Source: Clostridiales bacterium
GTDB lineage: Bacteria; Bacillota; Clostridia; Christensenellales; UBA1242
Length of the DNA stretch: 64,000 bases
NCBI GenBank assembly: GCA_918262735.1
Contig: CAKJYJ010000003.1
Location: 210,883-274,882 of the forward strand
Reading direction: 5' to 3'
A program made the translations under genes and the position numbers. Below the pieces are notes generated by a model. The model did not search any database. It had not been told where the DNA came from and saw only the letters and a list, made by a program, of their open reading frames with translations. Positions 9,513 through 18,026 of the stretch are shown one piece after another. Within the stretch, counting starts at the first letter, position 1; every line of letters starts with the position of its first letter.

Positions 9513-9758
9513 AAAAAGCCCATGTGCTAAAACACATAGGGCAAATTGTTTGCGGTACCACCTAATATTGTTGACATATAATCAACCTCATTATATTTTT
9601 ACGGTTTTATCCGGCTTTTCTTTTTACCGAAAAGCAACTCCAATGCTGAAATTCGCTAAATTGCTGAACATAAATGGCTCTCAGCCCATGACCATTCTCT
9701 CTGTATGAAACAAAGTAACTACTAAAACACATCTTCACAGTTTTTATGTTTTTATAAC
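9513..9758 (-). promoter_or_regulatory. T-box riboswitch of pheST
   Basis: On the minus strand the leader contains the hallmark AGGTGGTACCGC (T-box antiterminator) followed by the terminator GCCCTATGTG-TTTTAG-CACATGGGC and a T run. Upstream, AGAGAGAATGG and CTGAGAGCC look like stem I elements. A TTC (Phe) triplet at 9650-9648 in GCGAATTTCAGC is the probable specifier, matching the downstream pheST genes. Uncharged tRNA-Phe should stabilise the antiterminator. Confidence 0.93.
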
Positions 9759-9764
9759 TTTCAT

Positions 9765-9793
9765 ATGCTATCATGTTTTTATGAATAAGTCAA
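9765..9793 (-). promoter_or_regulatory. pheST promoter
   Basis: On the minus strand TTGACT (9788-9793), a 17-nt spacer and TAGCAT (9765-9770) place the transcription start just upstream of the T-box. Confidence 0.7.
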
Positions 9794-9899
9794 CTAAAAT
9801 AAAACACCATTCATCATATTTATTGAAATATATGAATTATTTGTTAAAAAGTGGTTGTTTGGGTTGACATTTTCTTGGTAAAATGTTAATTTGATAACT

Positions 9900-11021
9900 A
9901 TGGTATATTTAGATAATTCCGCGACAACGCCAATATGCAACAAAGCATTGGAAACATTAGTTAAATACTCATCAGAAAACTACTATAATCCCTCTGCAAT
10001 TTATCTCCAGGGGGTTAGTGTAAACAGTGATATTGAAAGTGCAAAACAAACAATTACAAATGCCCTTGGTGTTAAATATAACAATAATCTAATTTTTACA
10101 AGTGGCGCAACCGAAGCAAACAATTTGGCAATACTTGGAGCATACAGAAAAAGCTTCAAAAAAATGCTATTTTCTGTTGGTGAACATCCATCAGTTTATA
10201 ATGTGGCTTTGGAACTTAAAAAAAGAGGTGTGGATGTTGACTTTGTTAAGCTTCAACAAAACGGAGAAATTGATTATATTGACCTTGAAAACAAACTTAA
10301 TAAAGAAGTCTCTTTTATATCAATAATGCTTGTAAACAACGAAACTGGTGCAATAAACGATATTCACCGTGTTTTTGAATTAAAAAACAAGTATTGTCCT
10401 GATGCAATTTTACACAGCGATGGCGTGCAAGCATTTGGAAAAATAAAAATTAATCTGGATTTTTTAGGAGTTGATTTATTCACTGTTAGTGCTCACAAGA
10501 TATTTGGACCAAAAGGAATTGGTGCTTTGTTTGTTAAAAATAAAAACCTTTTAAACCCAATTATTTTTGGTGGTGGTCAAGAGTATGGCATACGTTCAGG
10601 AACCGAGAATGTTGGGGCAATAATGGCTTTTAAGAGTGCCGTTGATGATTTTGGAAATATAAAAGACAACTATAATCATGTATCAAAATGCGTCGACGCT
10701 TTTTTAGGTGAATTGAAAACCATAAACTGTTTAATTAACTCTCACCATAGCCCATATGTGCTGAGTTTAAGTTTTTGTGGTATTAACGGGGAAACTCTGG
10801 TTCATATGATGGAAAAACGTGACATATTAATTAGCCGTGGAAGTGCATGTTCATCAAAAAAATCCGGAAATAGAATATTAGAAAACATGGGGCTCACCAA
10901 TGAACAAACACTTGGTAGCATAAGAATAAGTTTCAGTAAAAACACAACAATTGAAGATGCAATTTTTGCTGGCAAAACATTATATGAATGTTACAATGAA
11001 TTAAAGGATAGATTAAAATGA
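9900..11021 (+). CDS. Cysteine desulfurase (NifS/IscS family)
   Basis: 373 residues. The PLP lysine is in TVSAHKIFGPKGIGA, and the mobile-loop cysteine that carries the persulfide is in SRGSACSSKKSG. It releases sulfur from cysteine. Because thiI overlaps its stop codon by four bases, the sulfur is most likely passed to ThiI for 4-thiouridine in tRNA, as with B. subtilis NifZ-ThiI. ATG 9900 is preferred to the TTG at 9891. No Shine-Dalgarno sequence is visible; TTGACA upstream with a weak TAATTT -10 suggests a very short leader. Confidence 0.92.
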   Translation: MVYLDNSATTPICNKALETLVKYSSENYYNPSAIYLQGVSVNSDIESAKQTITNALGVKYNNNLIFTSGATEANNLAILGAYRKSFKKMLFSVGEHPSVYNVALELKKRGVDVDFVKLQQNGEIDYIDLENKLNKEVSFISIMLVNNETGAINDIHRVFELKNKYCPDAILHSDGVQAFGKIKINLDFLGVDLFTVSAHKIFGPKGIGALFVKNKNLLNPIIFGGGQEYGIRSGTENVGAIMAFKSAVDDFGNIKDNYNHVSKCVDAFLGELKTINCLINSHHSPYVLSLSFCGINGETLVHMMEKRDILISRGSACSSKKSGNRILENMGLTNEQTLGSIRISFSKNTTIEDAIFAGKTLYECYNELKDRLK

Positions 11022-12172
11022 ACAAGGTAATATTGTTAAGATTTGGAGAATTATACCTTAAAGGTAAAAATAAGGGATATTTTGAAAGAATACTTCTAAA
11101 AAACATTAAAGAAAACTTAAAAAATTTTGATTGTAATGTGGTAAAAATATCTGGAAGGTACTTGGTAACAGATTTTGATGAAATGGATTGCCAATCAATT
11201 ATAGATAGCGTTTCAAATGTATTTGGTTTGGCATCATTAAGTATTGCTGATGAAATTGACACAGATATAAAAGGCATTAATGAATATATTTCAAATTTCA
11301 AAACCGAAGCAAAAACTTTTAGGGTTACTGTTAAGCGTGCTGATAAAACCTTTCCAATATCATCAAATGATTATGAACGGGAGCTTGGAGGATATGTTTT
11401 AGCAAACAATCCAAATATTAAAGTAAAATTAAAAAATCCAGAATTAGAATTAACAGTTGAAATCAGAGAGAACAAAAAAACATATATTCTAACAAAAGAA
11501 GTGACTTGCGTTGGCGGAATGCCTTATGGAACATCAGGAAGGGGCCTCGTTCTTCTATCTGGCGGTATTGATAGCCCGGTTGCGTCATATATGATGGCAA
11601 AGCGTGGAATGGAAATAATTGGTTTACATTTTCATAGTTTTCCATACACAAGTGAGCAAGCAAAAAATAAAGTTAAAAAACTTGCTAAATTGCTAACAGT
11701 ATACACAGGTCACATGACACTTATTTGTTGCCCTTTTACTAAAATTCAAGAAGAAATACATAAACATTGTGCTCCCGAGTTTATGATAACAATTATGCGA
11801 AGAATTATGATGCGAATTGCAAAAATAATATGCGATAAATATGAAGCAAAAGCTATAATCACGGGTGAAAGTTTGGCACAAGTGGCTAGCCAAACCGTTG
11901 AAAGTATTAATGTTTCTAATGATGCTCAAAAAACATACCCTGTGTTTAGACCATGCATTGGTATGGATAAAACAGAAATAATAAACATTTCTCAAAAGAT
12001 TGGCACATTTGAAACCTCAATTCTGCCATACGAAGATTGTTGCACCGTTTTCTTACCAAAAAATCCAGTTATTAAGCCAAGTTTAGACAAAGCAATTAAG
12101 GAAGAGTCTAAACTCAACATTGATGAATTAATAAATGATGCATTAGAACAACTGGAAGTAGATGAAGTATAA
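11018..12172 (+). CDS. thiI: tRNA 4-thiouridine synthase ThiI, lacking a rhodanese domain
   Basis: 384 residues: an N-terminal ferredoxin-like plus THUMP domain (to about 165) and a PP-loop ATPase domain with LLSGGIDSPVASYMMAKRG. It adenylates U8 of tRNA and inserts sulfur. The C-terminal rhodanese domain of the E. coli enzyme is absent, as in most Firmicutes. There the partner cysteine desulfurase, overlapping upstream by ATGA, supplies persulfide directly. A terminator follows 28 bases after the stop. Confidence 0.95.
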   Translation: MNKVILLRFGELYLKGKNKGYFERILLKNIKENLKNFDCNVVKISGRYLVTDFDEMDCQSIIDSVSNVFGLASLSIADEIDTDIKGINEYISNFKTEAKTFRVTVKRADKTFPISSNDYERELGGYVLANNPNIKVKLKNPELELTVEIRENKKTYILTKEVTCVGGMPYGTSGRGLVLLSGGIDSPVASYMMAKRGMEIIGLHFHSFPYTSEQAKNKVKKLAKLLTVYTGHMTLICCPFTKIQEEIHKHCAPEFMITIMRRIMMRIAKIICDKYEAKAIITGESLAQVASQTVESINVSNDAQKTYPVFRPCIGMDKTEIINISQKIGTFETSILPYEDCCTVFLPKNPVIKPSLDKAIKEESKLNIDELINDALEQLEVDEV

Positions 12173-12200
12173 TATAAAAGATATATTTATAATTAATAAA

Positions 12201-12252
12201 AATAAGGTCAAAAATAAAAATAATATTCTAATTCGTTTGACTTTATTTTTTT
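12201..12252 (+). terminator. thiI terminator overlapping the rny promoter
   Basis: AATAAGGTCAAA (12201-12212) pairs with TTTGACTTTATT (12236-12247), with one G-T pair, around a long loop, and is followed by T7. The 3' arm contains the -35 box of the rny promoter. Confidence 0.6.
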
Positions 12253-12265
12253 AATTAATTAGAAT
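12237..12265 (+). promoter_or_regulatory. rny promoter
   Basis: TTGACT (12237-12242), a 17-nt spacer and TAGAAT (12260-12265). The -10 box is part of an inverted repeat, ATTCTAATT at 12225 and AATTAGAAT at 12257, which could be an operator. Confidence 0.75.
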
Positions 12266-12268
12266 AGA

Positions 12269-12327
12269 AATGTATGTGGAGTGCATACATTGAAAAGAAC
12301 AATTCTCCTTTGTCAAAATAAAGGGGG
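12269..12327 (+). promoter_or_regulatory. Structured 5' UTR of rny
   Basis: Two hairpins fill the leader. AATGTATG-TGGAGTG-CATACATT has eight perfect pairs. CTCCTTT (12305-12311) pairs with AAAGGGG (12320-12326), which is the Shine-Dalgarno sequence. The second would hide the ribosome-binding site. Confidence 0.55.
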
Positions 12328-12331
12328 AAAT

Positions 12332-13909
12332 ATGAGAATTATGAACTTAAGTGCAGGTGCAACTATCGGATTCTCTATTGGTGCTTTAATAGTTGGTGTT
12401 ATAGTTGGTTATATTATTTTTAACATTATCACATCAAAAAAGGTTAATAAAAGTAGATCGCAAGCAACAAAAATAATTGAAGATGCTTACGCAGAAGCAA
12501 AAATAATTAAAAAAGAAGCAACATTAGAGGCAAAGGAAGACACCTCAAAACTTCGTGCTGACCTGGATAAAGAAATCCGCGAAAGACGAGAAGAATTAAA
12601 AAAAGCAGAAGATAGAATTTCACAAAAAGAAGATTTCATTGATAAAAAAGATTTATACCTAGATAAAAAACAACAAGAGCTAGATGAACAAAAGAAAAAA
12701 CTAGACGACAAGAATCAAGAACTTGCATTAGAAATGGAAAAACAAGCACAAATTAAGGTTGATATGCTTGCGAAATTAGAAAAAGTTTCTTTAATGACAA
12801 AAGATGAAGCAAAACAAATTCTAATTAACAGCATGACCGAAGATGCAAGAAAAGATGCCGCTAAACTTGTTAAACAAATTGAAGATGATGCGAAAGAAAA
12901 TGCTCGTAAAGAAGCTCAAAATATTGTTAGTTTAGCAATACAAAAATGTGCAACGGACATGGTTGCTGAAGCAACAATTTCTAGTATTTCAATTCCAAAT
13001 GAGGAAATGAAGGGTAGAATTATTGGTCGTGAGGGCAGAAACATACGTGCAATTGAAAGTGCAACAGGTGTTGATTTGATTGTTGACGACACTCCAGAAA
13101 CAATCACAATATCGTGCTTTGACCCAATTAGAAGGGAAGTTGCAAGATTAAGCCTTGAAAAGCTAATACTAGATGGCAGAATTCACCCAACCAGAATTGA
13201 GGAAATTGTTGAAAAAGTTAAAAAAGACCTTGATATTCAAATTAAAGAAGCTGGTGAACAGGCCGTTAATGAAGTTGAAGTATATGGTTTACATCCAGAA
13301 CTAGTTAAAGTTTTGGGTAGATTAAAATACAGAACTAGTTATGGTCAAAACGTTTTAAAACACAGCATTGAAACTTGCTATATTGCAGGCTTACTTGCTG
13401 CTGAAGTTGGAGCCGACATAAAAATTGCAAAGCGTGGAGGTCTTCTTCACGACATTGGTAAGGCTTTAGACCAAGAGGTTGAAGGAACTCACGTTACAAT
13501 AGGTGTTGATTTGGCTAAAAAATATCACGAGAATCCAGCGGTTATTCATTGTATTGAAGCACATCACTTTGGCGTTGAATTCCATAGTATTGAGGCAATT
13601 TTAGTTCAAGTTGCTGATGCAATATCAAGTGCAAGACCTGGGGCCAGAAGAGAAACATTAGAAACTTATGTAAAACGTCTTGAACAATTAGAAACAATTG
13701 CAAATTCATTTAAGGGCGTTGATAAGTCTTATGCCGTTCAAGCAGGAAGAGAGGTTAGAATAATTGTTAAACCAGAACAAATTTCTGACGAAAATGCAAT
13801 GTTTATGGCAAAAGATATAGCAAAGAAAATTGAAGATGAAATGCAATATCCTGGGCAAATTAAAGTTAATGTTATCAGAGAATCCAGATTTGTTGAAACT
13901 GCAAAGTAG
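12332..13909 (+). CDS. rny: Ribonuclease Y
   Basis: 525 residues: an N-terminal membrane anchor (about 5-30), a long charged coiled coil (about 35-200), a KH domain ([17 protein letters not shown]), an HD domain ([14 protein letters not shown]) and the conserved C-terminal region. RNase Y is the membrane-bound endonuclease that starts mRNA decay in many Firmicutes. I chose ATG 12332, preceded by AGGGGG; the track start at 12281 lies in the leader hairpin. A bidirectional terminator follows. Confidence 0.97.
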   Translation: MRIMNLSAGATIGFSIGALIVGVIVGYIIFNIITSKKVNKSRSQATKIIEDAYAEAKIIKKEATLEAKEDTSKLRADLDKEIRERREELKKAEDRISQKEDFIDKKDLYLDKKQQELDEQKKKLDDKNQELALEMEKQAQIKVDMLAKLEKVSLMTKDEAKQILINSMTEDARKDAAKLVKQIEDDAKENARKEAQNIVSLAIQKCATDMVAEATISSISIPNEEMKGRIIGREGRNIRAIESATGVDLIVDDTPETITISCFDPIRREVARLSLEKLILDGRIHPTRIEEIVEKVKKDLDIQIKEAGEQAVNEVEVYGLHPELVKVLGRLKYRTSYGQNVLKHSIETCYIAGLLAAEVGADIKIAKRGGLLHDIGKALDQEVEGTHVTIGVDLAKKYHENPAVIHCIEAHHFGVEFHSIEAILVQVADAISSARPGARRETLETYVKRLEQLETIANSFKGVDKSYAVQAGREVRIIVKPEQISDENAMFMAKDIAKKIEDEMQYPGQIKVNVIRESRFVETAK

Positions 13910-13924
13910 TTTATTGTTGAATTA

Positions 13925-13957
13925 AAAAAGCATCTGTCAAATAAGACAGATGTTTTT
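13925..13957. terminator. Bidirectional terminator between rny and sigF
   Basis: CATCTGTC-AAATAA-GACAGATG has eight perfect pairs and is flanked by A6 and T6. It serves the convergent rny and spoIIA operons. Confidence 0.93.
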
Positions 13958-13959
13958 TA

Positions 13960-14688
13960 CTATTCATTGACCTTTAATGCATCTTTTATCTGTGAAAGGA
14001 TTTTGTTTTCAAGCCTACTCACTTGAACCTGTGAAACACCCATTTCTCTTGCAATTTCACTTTGTGTTTTATCTCTAAAAAACCTAAGCATAATAATCTG
14101 TTTGTCGCGTTTTGATAATTTCTTTAATGTATCTCTTAACACGATATTATCAATTAAATCATCACTATTATCGGTTACATATTTATCTAACAAAAACATA
14201 TTTTTCTTATCGTCATCTTCAGTTGGTGCATATATAGACACTGGCATTTTTGATGAATCCATAATAAATATAACGTCGGTTGTATCCATATTAAAATGAT
14301 TTGATATTTCCTCTAGTGTTGGCTTTCTATATTCTTGCTTAATAAAACTTTCTATAAACTTATTTATTTTAATATTCTGTGATTTTATCGTTCTCGAAAC
14401 TTTAATCGACCCGTCATCACGCATAAATCTTTTTATTTCGCCAATCACCATAGGCACAACATATGTTGAAAATCTTGTGTTAAAGTTTTCGTCAAAATTA
14501 TATATCGCTTTTACAAATCCAAGGGCTCCCAATTGGAATAAATCATCATATTCAATCCCTTTGCCCAAATATCTTTTTAATAAACTTTTTATTAGAGGAG
14601 AGTTTTCTTTAATAAGTATTTCTTTTGCATCATCATCTCCGTTTTTTGCTTTTTTTATTAAAAGTAACGTTTCCTCTTGTGAAAGCAT
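13960..14688 (-). CDS. sigF: RNA polymerase sigma-F factor
   Basis: 242 residues of the SigF/SigG type. Region 2 shows DDLFQLGALGFVKAIYNFD and FSTYVVPMVIGEIKRF, and region 4 shows LSKRDKQIIMLRFFRDKTQ with the helix-turn-helix SEIAREMGVSQVQVSRLE. It directs early forespore transcription. The order spoIIAA-spoIIAB-sigF on the same strand identifies it as sigma-F rather than sigma-G. Confidence 0.96.
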   Translation of the reverse strand: MLSQEETLLLIKKAKNGDDDAKEILIKENSPLIKSLLKRYLGKGIEYDDLFQLGALGFVKAIYNFDENFNTRFSTYVVPMVIGEIKRFMRDDGSIKVSRTIKSQNIKINKFIESFIKQEYRKPTLEEISNHFNMDTTDVIFIMDSSKMPVSIYAPTEDDDKKNMFLLDKYVTDNSDDLIDNIVLRDTLKKLSKRDKQIIMLRFFRDKTQSEIAREMGVSQVQVSRLENKILSQIKDALKVNE

Positions 14689-15138
14689 TTATAACCCCAC
14701 AGCACTCTGGTCTTCAATTTTGAATAATTTTTCCATTCTTACAATCAAACCATTCTTACCATTTTTATGTAATGTTATTGAGTCCATAAAACTCTCCATA
14801 ACAGTAAATCCCATTCCAGACCTTTCTTCATTTGGTTTTGTTGTGTAAAATGGCTCTCGTGCCTTGTTAAAATCTTCAATTCCAACGCCGTTATCGCAAA
14901 CATCAATAACAACGCCATTAGAATATAGCTTAACCTTAATTGTAATAAATCCATCACCCAGCGGATACGCATGCACAACAGCATTTGTAACGGCCTCACT
15001 AACAGCAGTTTTAATATCGGTTATTTCATCCAATGATGGGTTTGCTTGAACACAAAAAGCAGCAATGCAAGATCTTGAAAAACTCTCATTAATTGATATT
15101 GCCTTAAAGGTTATTTCCATTTCATTTATCATTTTCAT
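14689..15138 (-). CDS. spoIIAB: Anti-sigma-F factor SpoIIAB
   Basis: 149 residues with a GHKL ATPase fold: N-box EAVTNAVVHAYP, G1 box DNGVGIED and G2 box YTTKPNEERSGMGF. It holds sigma-F inactive and phosphorylates SpoIIAA. It directly abuts sigF, and AGGAG precedes the start. Confidence 0.96.
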   Translation of the reverse strand: MKMINEMEITFKAISINESFSRSCIAAFCVQANPSLDEITDIKTAVSEAVTNAVVHAYPLGDGFITIKVKLYSNGVVIDVCDNGVGIEDFNKAREPFYTTKPNEERSGMGFTVMESFMDSITLHKNGKNGLIVRMEKLFKIEDQSAVGL

Positions 15139-15153
15139 ATTTTTCTCCTTATC

Positions 15154-15462
15154 TTATGATATTTTAGGCATTAAATCATAAAGCCCAGTCATTTTAAAAA
15201 TTCTTTCTGCATGAAGGGAAGGGTTACAAATAAAAACTGGAATATTTTTATCCTTTAACTTTTTGTATCTTCCAACAAGAACTCCAACGCCAGTGCTATC
15301 CATAAAATCAAGTTCTGAAAGATCAATAATAACTTGATTAAAATTAGGCTTCGTGAATATCTCATCAAGATTAATTCTTGTTTGATAGGCGCTATGTTCA
15401 TCTAATTCTCCGCACAAGATAACATATAACGTGTTCTCATATATTCTGTTTTTTATTTCCAT
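15154..15462 (-). CDS. spoIIAA: Anti-anti-sigma factor SpoIIAA
   Basis: 102 residues with a STAS fold. The phosphorylatable serine lies in LDFMDSTGVGVLVGRY. Dephosphorylated SpoIIAA binds SpoIIAB and frees sigma-F. It is the first gene of the operon, preceded by GGGAG. TTAGAATTC upstream resembles a sigma-H -10 box, but I could not find a convincing -35 element. Confidence 0.95.
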   Translation of the reverse strand: MEIKNRIYENTLYVILCGELDEHSAYQTRINLDEIFTKPNFNQVIIDLSELDFMDSTGVGVLVGRYKKLKDKNIPVFICNPSLHAERIFKMTGLYDLMPKIS

Positions 15463-15512
15463 ATGCTTCTCCCTTTAACACAAGAATTCTAACACCAATA
15501 GTTTGTATAAAT

Positions 15513-15541
15513 TTGACAACTATGGTAAAAAAAGATAATAT
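15513..15541 (+). promoter_or_regulatory. Promoter of the 124-residue hypothetical gene
   Basis: TTGACA (15513-15518), a 17-nt spacer and TAATAT (15536-15541). Confidence 0.7.
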
Positions 15542-15571
15542 ATTGTTGGAAAAATAAACTGAGAGATTAAT

Positions 15572-15946
15572 ATGAATAAATACGATGGTCTTAAATTTGA
15601 AACATATTGGAAAGATGAGTTAACCTCTAGGGTTATTGTTCATAATAACCATGTATACATAAAAAGATATGTTTTACACCCTGTTAAACAAATATTTCCA
15701 ACAAATGAAACCGATGTTTACACATTATCAAAAATATTGGAAGGCAGATGTTGGGAAAGAGGAAGGAAAGATATTGACAATATATTGAATAAATTAAATA
15801 TTAAGTATTACAATCCTTTAGACATAGTCAGAAAAACTCACGGTGTTTCTTATAACGATTTTATATGGATAAAATTTGAAGGCGAAAAACTTGATTGGGA
15901 AGATATAAAACCAAGAAATAGAAGGGAATGTTCAAATAGCAAATAA
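15572..15946 (+). CDS. Hypothetical protein, 124 residues
   Basis: I do not recognise this protein with confidence. It has a good promoter, a GAGAG-type ribosome-binding site and normal codon use. The C-terminal stretch YYNPLDIVRKTHGVSYNDFIWIKF looks conserved. From memory it resembles short proteins encoded beside HipA-like kinases, but no kinase gene is nearby. It ends just before the tRNA cluster promoter. Confidence 0.7.
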   Translation: MNKYDGLKFETYWKDELTSRVIVHNNHVYIKRYVLHPVKQIFPTNETDVYTLSKILEGRCWERGRKDIDNILNKLNIKYYNPLDIVRKTHGVSYNDFIWIKFEGEKLDWEDIKPRNRRECSNSK

Positions 15947-15993
15947 TCAAAACAAATTTTTTTTGAATTAACATAAAAAAATAAAAAAACTTG

Positions 15994-16022
15994 TTGACTT
16001 TATTTAATTTTTGTACTATTAT
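15994..16022 (+). promoter_or_regulatory. tRNA cluster promoter
   Basis: TTGACT (15994-15999), a 17-nt spacer and TATTAT (16017-16022) lie 18 bases before tRNA-Pro. Confidence 0.75.
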
Positions 16023-16040
16023 ATCAAAGTCAATGTTTGG

Positions 16041-16116
16041 CGGGGTGTAGCGCAGTTGGTAGCGCACGTGGTTTGGGACCATGGGGCCGGGAGTTCGAGT
16101 CTCTTCACCCCGACCA
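16041..16116 (+). tRNA. tRNA-Pro (TGG)
   Basis: Cloverleaf with acceptor CGGGGTG/CACCCCG, anticodon loop TTTGGGA, T loop TTCGAGT and encoded CCA. Confidence 0.96.
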
Positions 16117-16126
16117 TTAATATTGA

Positions 16127-16203
16127 GGGTCTTTAGCTCAGTTGGTTAGAGCTACCGGCTCATAACCGGTTGGTCCGGGGTTCGAGTCCCTGAAGACCCA
16201 CCA
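16127..16203 (+). tRNA. tRNA with CAT anticodon (elongator Met or Ile2)
   Basis: Acceptor GGGTCTT/AAGACCC, anticodon loop CTCATAA and encoded CCA. It lacks initiator features. The body resembles Firmicute tRNA-Ile2, whose CAT is modified by TilS to read AUA, as much as elongator Met. The identity cannot be settled by eye. Confidence 0.9.
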
Positions 16204-16256
16204 AAATTTATTTTTGGTTTCACAAATTGCTCAATATGGTTTGAATTATATGCCTT

Positions 16257-16333
16257 GGCTCGGTAGTTCAGCTGGTTAGAACGCTAGCCTGTCACGCTAG
16301 AGGTCGTGGGTTCGATCCCCATCCGAGTCGCCA
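16257..16333 (+). tRNA. tRNA-Asp (GTC)
   Basis: Acceptor GGCTCGG/CCGAGTC, anticodon loop CTGTCAC, discriminator G and encoded CCA. Confidence 0.96.
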
Positions 16334-16369
16334 ATAATTCTTAGCATATGGAGCATTATTTGTGTATTT

Positions 16370-16445
16370 GCCTCGGTAGCTCAGTCGGTAGAGCAAGGGA
16401 CTGAAAATCCCTGTGTCGGTGGTTCGATTCCGCCCCGCGGCACCA
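16370..16445 (+). tRNA. tRNA-Phe (GAA)
   Basis: Anticodon loop CTGAAAA, T arm GGTGG-TTCGATT-CCGCC and encoded CCA. The acceptor GCCTCGG/CCGCGGC has a T-C mismatch at pair 4-69. This is the expected ligand of the pheST T-box. Confidence 0.95.
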
Positions 16446-16606
16446 TTGCCTTTTTGGTTAAAGGCGCATTATTTCAAGGTTCAAGTGTAGCTTGGCAATC
16501 AAAAACAACACAAACCTCCCCTTTTATCATATAATATATTCTTTTCTATAAATAGTGGTTTAGATATTTTCGTGTTGTTTCTATCTAAAATAATGACCAC
16601 TTAAGT
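16446..16606 (+). other. Structured gap inside the tRNA cluster
   Basis: No ORF or complete tRNA is visible. AGTGG-TTTAGATA (16554-16566) pairs with TATCTAAA (16582-16589) and CCACT (16597-16601). The hairpin loop contains GTGTTGTTT, which can instead pair with AAACAACAC at 16503-16511. It may be an RNA-processing signal or a small RNA. Confidence 0.4.
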
Positions 16607-16682
16607 GCTGGTGTAGCTCAATTGGCAGAGCAACTGATTTGTAATCAGTAGGTTGTTGGTTCGATTCCGATCACCAGCTCCA
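16607..16682 (+). tRNA. tRNA-Thr (TGT)
   Basis: Acceptor GCTGGTG/CACCAGC, anticodon loop TTTGTAA and encoded CCA. Confidence 0.96.
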
Positions 16683-16685
16683 TTT

Positions 16686-16771
16686 GGGTAGGTTGCAGAG
16701 CGGCCAAATGCTACGGACTGTAAATCCGTCGACTCACGTCTTCGGTGGTTCGAATCCACCCCTGCCCACCA
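16686..16771 (+). tRNA. tRNA-Tyr (GTA)
   Basis: 86 nt with the long variable arm of a class II tRNA, anticodon loop CTGTAAA, acceptor GGGTAGG/CCTGCCC and encoded CCA. It starts only 3 bases after tRNA-Thr. Confidence 0.96.
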
Positions 16772-16805
16772 AAAAAACTAAATCAATTTGATTTAGTTTT
16801 TTTTG
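16772..16805. terminator. Terminator of the tRNA cluster
   Basis: AACTAAATCA-ATT-TGATTTAGTT forms a perfect stem flanked by an A run and T8. It can also end transcription of the convergent lipoprotein gene. Confidence 0.85.
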
Positions 16806-16855
16806 TTTATTCTTATATTGTGGAGTAGTGTATTGTTCTACAGATAATATTATAT

Positions 16856-17932
16856 TTATATTACAAATAGGATATAGTAATCTTTTAATTTTTCAATTCT
16901 TGGTTTATCTTCCTCGTTACCAACAAACGTTTCCTCATCATCAGATTGTTTTTCGGTTTCAACAATTCTTTCTTTTTGTTCACGGTTTCTATATGTGTCA
17001 ATATTTCTAAAACCTCTATAAGTATTAATATTAGGGAAGCGGAAACCATAACCATATGGCATTTGAAAACCAAAACCACCATAAACACCTGGATTGTTAT
17101 AAATATAGTCATTATTATAATTATAATCGTTAAAATCACGATATCTTTTTCCTGCGTTTTCATAAGTGTCTATGTTCTTTTTAACCCTTAATGATACCTC
17201 TTTTTCGTCATCTGTTTCGTTGTTTATTTCAGATGTTTCCAAATCATCATTATTAATGTTTGCTGGATATAATATTTGCAATATTTGTTCTAAATTGTCT
17301 GAAACACAATTGTAATTTGTTAGTCTTGTTAATAAGCTTCCATATAGTTTTTTATATCTAGTTGTTAAAACATCTGTATTAGAACTAAATGTGCCCTTCA
17401 TGTTTTCCACATTAATCAAATTGTTTTTAACTTCATTTTTAGTTAATTTTAACCTGGTTAAATATGTTGAAATCGACGAATTTACTTCGTATAATGCATT
17501 TATTTTTTTGTCATCAAATTTGTATTTATTTCGCTTTAATTGTTTACAATAATCCTTAATTTGCTGTGCTTTTGAATTAATACTTGATTCCATTATTTTA
17601 ACAGAATCATTTACCGACATTGTATCAACTATTGAGTTGTTTAAGTTGGCAATTCTTGTAAAATAGTCACCAATTGCCTTATTGTTTGAAACCACAGTAT
17701 TTCCAATTAAAGAAACATTACTATCATCCATAAAATCACAAATAATTAGTGATGAATTGTCAATATTATTCATTGTTTCTATGGTCTTTTGTATTGATGT
17801 CATATTGGCCGTAATTTGAGATAATGCATTATTCGTTGTGTTATCTGAGCAGCCAACGAGTACTATGAATGTTAATATAAACAATGGAATTATAAATAAT
17901 AAACATCTATTTTTTATTCTTGATTCAACCAT
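16856..17932 (-). CDS. Hypothetical lipoprotein with repeated NIDTY-like motifs
   Basis: 358 residues. The N-terminus is a lipoprotein signal (hydrophobic stretch then the lipobox LVGC at about 28). Residues 40-210 look helical and coiled-coil-like. The C-terminal third is rich in Tyr, Asn and Gly and repeats a short motif: NIDTYEN, NINTYRG, NIDTYRN. The last 40 residues are charged. It is likely exported and anchored to the membrane. I know of similar motif-bearing clostridial proteins but no assigned function. Its position just before spoVAC is suggestive only. Confidence 0.75.
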   Translation of the reverse strand: MVESRIKNRCLLFIIPLFILTFIVLVGCSDNTTNNALSQITANMTSIQKTIETMNNIDNSSLIICDFMDDSNVSLIGNTVVSNNKAIGDYFTRIANLNNSIVDTMSVNDSVKIMESSINSKAQQIKDYCKQLKRNKYKFDDKKINALYEVNSSISTYLTRLKLTKNEVKNNLINVENMKGTFSSNTDVLTTRYKKLYGSLLTRLTNYNCVSDNLEQILQILYPANINNDDLETSEINNETDDEKEVSLRVKKNIDTYENAGKRYRDFNDYNYNNDYIYNNPGVYGGFGFQMPYGYGFRFPNINTYRGFRNIDTYRNREQKERIVETEKQSDDEETFVGNEEDKPRIEKLKDYYILFVI

Positions 17933-18026
17933 AATTTTTCTCCATTTATTAGTGTGTTATGAATAGCAAAAATTATTCAAAATTGTTTAATAATCTATTT
18001 TATGTCAATAAATTAGTGGGGGACTT

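Noticed and set aside
16446-16550. Degenerate tRNA remnant after tRNA-Phe
   Set aside because: A TTCAAG-like stretch and TTGCC/GGCAA pairing are present, but no cloverleaf can be completed.
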